A DNA stretch of 10,038 nucleotides from Pseudomonadota bacterium (lineage in GTDB: Bacteria; Pseudomonadota; Gammaproteobacteria; Burkholderiales; Burkholderiaceae_C), in NCBI GenBank assembly GCA_018241985.1, contig JAFECV010000042.1:1-10038 (forward strand), given 5' to 3'. The translations under genes were made by a program, and so were the position numbers. Of this stretch, positions 6,670-10,038 are shown one piece after another. Every line of letters begins with the position of its first letter. The first letter of the stretch is position 1. The notes beneath the pieces were generated by a model. The model saw nothing but the letters and a program-made list of their open reading frames with translations. It ran no database searches and was not told where the DNA came from.

Positions 6670-6999
6670 TCAGTTGCCGACCGTCACGTACACATGGCAC
6701 GTGGGCTTGCGGATCTGGTTGCCGCGGCCCTTGGCGCGCGCGGCAGAGCGCCGCAGCGACGCGCCCTGCTCGACGTAGATCGCCTTGACCTTCAGCTCGT
6801 CGATGTCGGCGCCGTCGTTGTGCTCGGCGTTCGCGATCGCCGATTCGAGCACCTTCTTGACGATCAGCGCGGCCTTCTTCGGCGTGAAGCTGAGGATGTT
6901 CAGCGCCTGGTCCACCTTCTTGCCGCGGATCAGGTCGGCCACTAGCCGGCCCTTGTCGACCGAGAGCCGGACGCCGCGCAGGACTGCACGTGTTTCCAT
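6670..6999 (-). CDS. rplV: 50S ribosomal protein L22
   Basis: A 109-residue large-subunit protein whose extended beta-hairpin lines the peptide exit tunnel. [20 protein letters not shown] begins it, followed by the diagnostic [22 protein letters not shown], then the hairpin region [20 protein letters not shown] and the end [10 protein letters not shown] chose the ATG at 6999 over the one at 7005: AGGA lies six bases before it, whereas it directly abuts the 7005 ATG, and most homologues start at this Met. The hairpin region is where macrolide-resistance changes arise in other species; nothing here suggests an alteration. Gaps are 9 bp to rpsS and 17 bp to rpsC. Confidence 0.96.
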   Translation of the reverse strand: METRAVLRGVRLSVDKGRLVADLIRGKKVDQALNILSFTPKKAALIVKKVLESAIANAEHNDGADIDELKVKAIYVEQGASLRRSAARAKGRGNQIRKPTCHVYVTVGN

Positions 7000-7008
7000 G
7001 GTCATTCC

Positions 7009-7287
7009 TTATTTCCTCTGGACCTTCTTGTCCGCGGGGTGGCCCTTGAAGGTGCGGGTCAGCGCGAACTCGCCCAGCTTGTGGCCGACCATCTGGTCGG
7101 TGACGTAGACCGGCACGTGCTGCTTGCCGTTGTGCACGGCAATCGTCAGGCCGATGAACTCGGGCAGCACCATCGAGCGGCGCGACCAGGTCTTGATCGG
7201 CTTCTTGTCCTTCGTGGTCACCGCCTTGTCGGCCTTGGCCAGCAGATGATGGTCGACGAACGGACCCTTTTTGACGGAGCGAGTCAT
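7009..7287 (-). CDS. rpsS: 30S ribosomal protein S19
   Basis: A 92-residue small-subunit head protein that forms a complex with S13 near the A and P site tRNAs. [18 protein letters not shown] at the start, [19 protein letters not shown] in the middle and [17 protein letters not shown] near the end are clear family hallmarks. Length is normal. It follows rplB by 10 bp. Confidence 0.98.
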   Translation of the reverse strand: MTRSVKKGPFVDHHLLAKADKAVTTKDKKPIKTWSRRSMVLPEFIGLTIAVHNGKQHVPVYVTDQMVGHKLGEFALTRTFKGHPADKKVQRK

Positions 7288-7297
7288 CTGTGATGCC

Positions 7298-8122
7298 TTA
7301 TTTCTTGCGACGCGAGACGATCATGGTCTGCGTGCGCTTGTTGTTGCGGGTGCGATAGCCCTTGGTCAGGTTGCCCCACGGATCGACAGGGTGGCGACCT
7401 TCGCCGGTCTTGCCTTCGCCGCCGCCATGCGGGTGATCCACCGGGTTCATCACCACGCCGCGAACGGTCGGGCGAATCCCCATCCAGCGCTTCACGCCGG
7501 CCTTGCCGAAGCGGCGCAGGCTGTGCTCCTCGTTCGCGACCTCGCCGATCGTGGCACGGCATTCGATGTGGATCTTGCGCACCTCGCCCGAGCGCATGCG
7601 CACCTGCGCATAGCTGCCCTCGCGCGCCAGCAGCGTCGCGGACGCACCGGCCGAGCGCGCGATCTGCGCGCCCTTGCCGGCCTGCAGCTCGATGCAATGG
7701 ATCGTCGAGCCGACCGGGATGTTGCGGATCGGCAGCGTGTTGCCGGCGCGGATCGGCGCTTCCGCGCCGCTCATCAGTTGGCTGCCAACCTCGAGTCCGC
7801 GCGGCGCGATGATGTAGCGGCGTTCGCCGTCGGCATAGCACACCAGCGCGATGTGCGCGGTCCGGTTCGGGTCGTATTCGATGCGCTCGACCTTCGCGGC
7901 AATGCCGTCCTTGTCGCGCCGGAAGTCGACCACGCGGTAGTGGTGCTTGTGGCCGCCGCCGCGATGCCGCGTCGTGATGTGGCCGTTGTTGTTGCGCCCG
8001 GCCTGCTGGAACTGCGGCTCGAGCAGCGGCCCGTGCGGCTCGCCCTTGTACAGGTGCGCGCGCGTCACCTTCACCACGCCGCGCTGGCCCGGCGAAGTCG
8101 GTTTGAGTTTGATCACAGCCAT
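7298..8122 (-). CDS. rplB: 50S ribosomal protein L2
   Basis: A 274-residue large-subunit protein next to the peptidyl transferase centre that is needed for subunit joining. It starts [19 protein letters not shown]. The [20 protein letters not shown] block follows, and the highly conserved [18 protein letters not shown] holds the His associated with peptidyl-transferase activity. The C-terminus [16 protein letters not shown] is also typical. Length matches the family (about 273-276). Only 3 bp separate it from rplW, so the two are translationally close. Nothing in it is odd. Confidence 0.98.
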   Translation of the reverse strand: MAVIKLKPTSPGQRGVVKVTRAHLYKGEPHGPLLEPQFQQAGRNNNGHITTRHRGGGHKHHYRVVDFRRDKDGIAAKVERIEYDPNRTAHIALVCYADGERRYIIAPRGLEVGSQLMSGAEAPIRAGNTLPIRNIPVGSTIHCIELQAGKGAQIARSAGASATLLAREGSYAQVRMRSGEVRKIHIECRATIGEVANEEHSLRRFGKAGVKRWMGIRPTVRGVVMNPVDHPHGGGEGKTGEGRHPVDPWGNLTKGYRTRNNKRTQTMIVSRRKK

Positions 8123-8125
8123 GAT

Positions 8126-8443
8126 TTAAGCGGCCTCCCCGGACAGGTTCAGTTCCTGGCCCGGCTTGAGCGTCACATAGGCCTTGCGCAGGTTGTCGCG
8201 GCGGCCCATCGATTTGCCGAAACGCTTGGTCTTGCCCTTGATGTTGACAACCGAAACGCCCTTGACCTCGACCTTGAACATCAGCTCGACCGCGGCCCGG
8301 ATTTCGGGCTTGGTCGCGTTCTGCAGCACGCGGAACGTGACCGCGTTCGTCTTGTCGCCGACCAGGGTCGCCTTCTCGGACACCACCGGCGCGACCAGCA
8401 CCTGCATCAGGCGGCCTTCGTCGAATTTCGCGGCGGCGCTCAT
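8126..8443 (-). CDS. rplW: 50S ribosomal protein L23
   Basis: A 105-residue large-subunit protein at the exit of the peptide tunnel, the main docking site for trigger factor and SRP. Seen: [13 protein letters not shown] near residues 16-28, [40 protein letters not shown] and the end [14 protein letters not shown]. The ATG at 8443 overlaps the rplD stop as ATGA, which fixes the start. The open frame extends further upstream only because of the high GC content. Confidence 0.97.
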   Translation of the reverse strand: MSAAAKFDEGRLMQVLVAPVVSEKATLVGDKTNAVTFRVLQNATKPEIRAAVELMFKVEVKGVSVVNIKGKTKRFGKSMGRRDNLRKAYVTLKPGQELNLSGEAA

Positions 8444-9060
8444 GCGAACATCTCCTTGAGTTTGTCGACCGCGCTCTTGGTGACCAGCACCTTCTTGTAG
8501 TGCACGAGCGACACCGGATCGGCGTAGCGCGGCTCGATCACGAGCAGGTTCGCCAGGTTGCGCGATGCCAGGTACAGGTTCTCGTCGATCTCGTCGGCGA
8601 TCACCAGCACCGACTGCAGGTTCATCGCCTTCAGGCGCGCCGCCAGCGGCTTGGTCTTCGGCGACTCGACCTTCCACGAATCGACCACCGCGAGGCGGCC
8701 CTCGCGCGCCAGCTGCGAGAAGATGGACGCCATGCCGGCGCGGTACATCTTCTTGTTGATCTTCTGGCTGAAGTTCTCGTCGGGGCTGTTCGGGAAGATG
8801 CGCCCGCCGCCGCGCCACAGCGGCGACGAGGTCATGCCGGCGCGCGCGCGGCCGGTGCCCTTCTGGCGGAACGGCTTCTTCGTCGAATGGTGGACCTGCC
8901 CGCGGTCCTTCTGCGCGCGCGTGCCCTGGCGTGCGTTGGCCTGGTAGGCCACGACCACCTGGTGCACCAGCGCTTCGTTGTATTCGCGGCCGAACAGGGT
9001 CTCCGGCGCGTCGAACTTCGACGCGGCCTGGCCTTGTTCGTTCAGGAGTTCAAGCTGCAT
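8440..9060 (-). CDS. rplD: 50S ribosomal protein L4
   Basis: A 206-residue large-subunit protein whose long loop reaches the exit tunnel. Seen: [20 protein letters not shown]; the loop [20 protein letters not shown] with [13 protein letters not shown]; then [20 protein letters not shown] and the end [12 protein letters not shown]. In E. coli L4 also represses its own S10 operon by acting on the leader RNA. Whether it does so here is unknown, but the structured leader upstream of rplC is a candidate target. Its ATG overlaps the rplC stop by one base (TGATG) and its stop overlaps the rplW start (ATGA). Confidence 0.98.
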   Translation of the reverse strand: MQLELLNEQGQAASKFDAPETLFGREYNEALVHQVVVAYQANARQGTRAQKDRGQVHHSTKKPFRQKGTGRARAGMTSSPLWRGGGRIFPNSPDENFSQKINKKMYRAGMASIFSQLAREGRLAVVDSWKVESPKTKPLAARLKAMNLQSVLVIADEIDENLYLASRNLANLLVIEPRYADPVSLVHYKKVLVTKSAVDKLKEMFA

Positions 9061-9746
9061 CAGTTCGCTCCCTTCGCCTCGGCCGGCGCTTGCGCGGCCT
9101 TCACCGCATGACGGACCGTCACGAAGCCCCCCTTGGCGCCCGGAATCGCGCCCCGGATCAGCAGCAGCTGGCGCGCTTCGTCGATGCGGAACAGGTCGAG
9201 GTTCTGCGTGGTGACCGTGACGTTGCCGAGCTGGCCGCTCATGCGCTTGCCGGGGAACACGCGTCCCGGATCCTGCGCCATCGAGATCGAGCCCGGCACA
9301 TTGTGCGAGCGGCTGTTGCCGTGCGACGCACGCTGGGAGCTGAAGTTGTGGCGCTTGATCGTGCCGGCGAAGCCCTTGCCGATCGACGTGCCCTGCACAT
9401 CGACCTTCTCGCCCGCGGCGAACACGTCGGCGGCCGGCACCGCGGCCCCGGCGGCGTATTTGCCGGCGGTCTCCGCGCTGACCCGGAACTCCTGGATGAT
9501 TTCGCCGGCTTCGACGCCTGCTTTCGCAAGATGGCCTGCGAGCGGCTTGGTCACGCGCGACGGCTTGCGCGAACCGAACGTGAGCTGCAATGCCACGTAG
9601 CCGTCGTTGTCCTGGGTCTTGACCTGGGTCACGCGGTTGTTCGACACGTCGACCACCGTGACGGGAACGGCGTCCCCGTCATCGGTGAACAGGCGCATCA
9701 TGCCCACCTTGCGGCCCAGCAACCCCAAGCGATTGCTCAGACTCAT
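9060..9746 (-). CDS. rplC: 50S ribosomal protein L3
   Basis: A 228-residue large-subunit protein that is an early assembly component and reaches toward the peptidyl transferase centre. It starts [20 protein letters not shown]. The central [19 protein letters not shown] and [16 protein letters not shown] are present, as is [19 protein letters not shown], which carries the Gln that PrmB methylates in enterobacteria. GGAG lies six bases before the ATG. It is the first gene after the internal promoter at about 9871-9898 and is separated from rpsJ by 231 bp, unusually far for these two genes. Length is slightly over the roughly 209-residue E. coli form, mainly from inserts and a C-terminal tail ([11 protein letters not shown]) that are common in betaproteobacteria. 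Confidence 0.98.
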   Translation of the reverse strand: MSLSNRLGLLGRKVGMMRLFTDDGDAVPVTVVDVSNNRVTQVKTQDNDGYVALQLTFGSRKPSRVTKPLAGHLAKAGVEAGEIIQEFRVSAETAGKYAAGAAVPAADVFAAGEKVDVQGTSIGKGFAGTIKRHNFSSQRASHGNSRSHNVPGSISMAQDPGRVFPGKRMSGQLGNVTVTTQNLDLFRIDEARQLLLIRGAIPGAKGGFVTVRHAVKAAQAPAEAKGAN

Positions 9747-9819
9747 TGTTTTCTCCAGAACTTCCGCCGCCGCGACTTCAATTGGCCACGACGTTTGGAT
9801 GCGAAAGCGGGTTGATTAA

Positions 9820-9865
9820 GCTTCGGACCTGCGCCGGCACAAAGCGCCAACACAAAATGCGAAGC
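9820..9865 (-). promoter_or_regulatory. Structured 5' leader element of the rplC transcript
   Basis: On the minus strand GCTTCG (9865-9860) pairs with CGAAGC (9825-9820), enclosing 34 bases in which GGCGC-TTT-GTGCC can form an inner stem with one G-U pair. The outer stem begins almost at the predicted transcription start, so the mRNA would open with a hairpin. The whole leader from about 9864 to the rplC ATG is about 117 nt. It is a candidate site for autoregulation by a ribosomal protein, but this is an inference from position only. Confidence 0.45.
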
Positions 9866-9870
9866 CCTGC

Positions 9871-9898
9871 ATTATAAGCGAACTTGGCTTGTCGGCAA
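9871..9898 (-). promoter_or_regulatory. Sigma-70-type promoter for rplC-rpsQ
   Basis: Minus-strand TTGCCG (9898-9893), a 16-base spacer, then a perfect TATAAT (9876-9871), with a start predicted near 9864. The -10 is the only AT-rich island in the rpsJ-rplC gap. It would drive rplC onward independently of rpsJ. Confidence 0.75.
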
Positions 9899-9914
9899 CG
9901 GCGCGAGAGCGCCG
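9899..9914. repeat. Perfect GC-rich hairpin abutting the rplC promoter -35
   Basis: CGGCGC-GAGA-GCGCCG is a 6-bp perfect stem with a four-base loop directly next to the -35 box. On the minus strand no U-tract follows, so it is not a complete intrinsic terminator. It may help end rpsJ transcription or bind a regulator. Confidence 0.4.
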
Positions 9915-9937
9915 CAGTGTCCGAGCAGCGAGACAAG

Positions 9938-9970
9938 GCCTGGACGGGCGCAACGAAGCACCGGCCAGGC
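9938..9970 (-). terminator. Candidate hairpin terminator after rpsJ
   Basis: Seven bases after the rpsJ stop, GCCTGG (minus strand 9970-9965) pairs with CCAGGC (9943-9938). The pairing is extended past one mismatch by CGG/CCG, giving a long stem over a loop of about 13 bases. It is followed by the weakly pyrimidine-rich CTTGTCTC rather than a real T run. Termination may be partial. Confidence 0.4.
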
Positions 9971-9977
9971 ACATCCT

Positions 9978-10038
9978 CTACTGCAGCTTGATCTCCACGT
10001 CGACGCCGGCCGGCAGGTCGAGCTTCATCAACGCATCG
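9978..10038 (-). CDS. rpsJ: 30S ribosomal protein S10, C-terminal end only
   Basis: Only the last 20 codons are in the window. They read DALMKLDLPAGVDVEIKLQ before a TAG stop, the characteristic C-terminus of bacterial S10 (small-subunit head, also the transcription antitermination factor NusE). The rest of the gene lies past the window end. It is the usual first gene of the S10 operon, but here a 231-bp gap with hairpins and a promoter separates it from rplC. Confidence 0.95.
   Translation of the reverse strand, partial: DALMKLDLPAGVDVEIKLQ

Noticed and set aside
9778..9972. A 64-codon open frame between rpsJ and rplC on the minus strand
   Set aside because: It spans the promoter and its flanking hairpins, would start upstream of the predicted transcription start, and has no recognisable protein features.

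Overview
The window is GC-rich chromosomal DNA. Its core ribosomal proteins, its EIIA(Man)/HPr/EI cluster and its general codon use suggest a betaproteobacterium of the order Burkholderiales. An intergenic palindrome at about 4156-4221 resembles a repeat I remember from Comamonadaceae genomes, which makes that family the best guess. No mobile element, CRISPR array, tRNA or rRNA is visible. Most of the content is housekeeping.

Layout. (1) Positions 1-2873, minus strand: a tightly packed putative operon of lipoprotein - EIIA(Man)-type protein - HPr (ptsH) - Enzyme I (ptsI, cut by the window edge). No sugar permease is visible, so this looks like the regulatory-type phosphotransfer chain typical of betaproteobacteria. 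(2) Positions 3002-4186, plus strand: a membrane-anchored TlpA/ResA-like thioredoxin and a GNAT acetyltransferase. (3) Positions 4227-4733, minus strand: a Prx5-type peroxiredoxin, convergent with the acetyltransferase. The two are separated by 40 bp carrying the palindromic repeat. (4) Positions 4871-10038, minus strand: the S10 ribosomal protein cluster in the order rpsJ (3' end only) - rplC - rplD - rplW - rplB - rpsS - rplV - rpsC - rplP - rpmC - rpsQ. A clear rho-independent terminator closes it just after rpsQ. The spc genes that often follow (rplN and onwards) are not here.

The most striking observation is in rpsC (ribosomal protein S3). The reading frame is broken at about 6471-6481. 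The two frames overlap on a single copy of GAACGC, exactly as expected if 14 bases were lost between two GAACGC repeats that the family consensus (ERPAKNARITI) would place there. S3 is essential and normally single-copy, so this is either a sequence or assembly error or a remarkable real lesion.

The second notable feature is a 231-bp gap between rpsJ and rplC. It holds a consensus TATAAT promoter and a structured leader of about 117 nt, so rplC-rpsQ can be transcribed apart from rpsJ. Other small structures, listed separately, sit between ptsH and ptsI, upstream of the TlpA-like gene, upstream of the acetyltransferase and in front of the peroxiredoxin.
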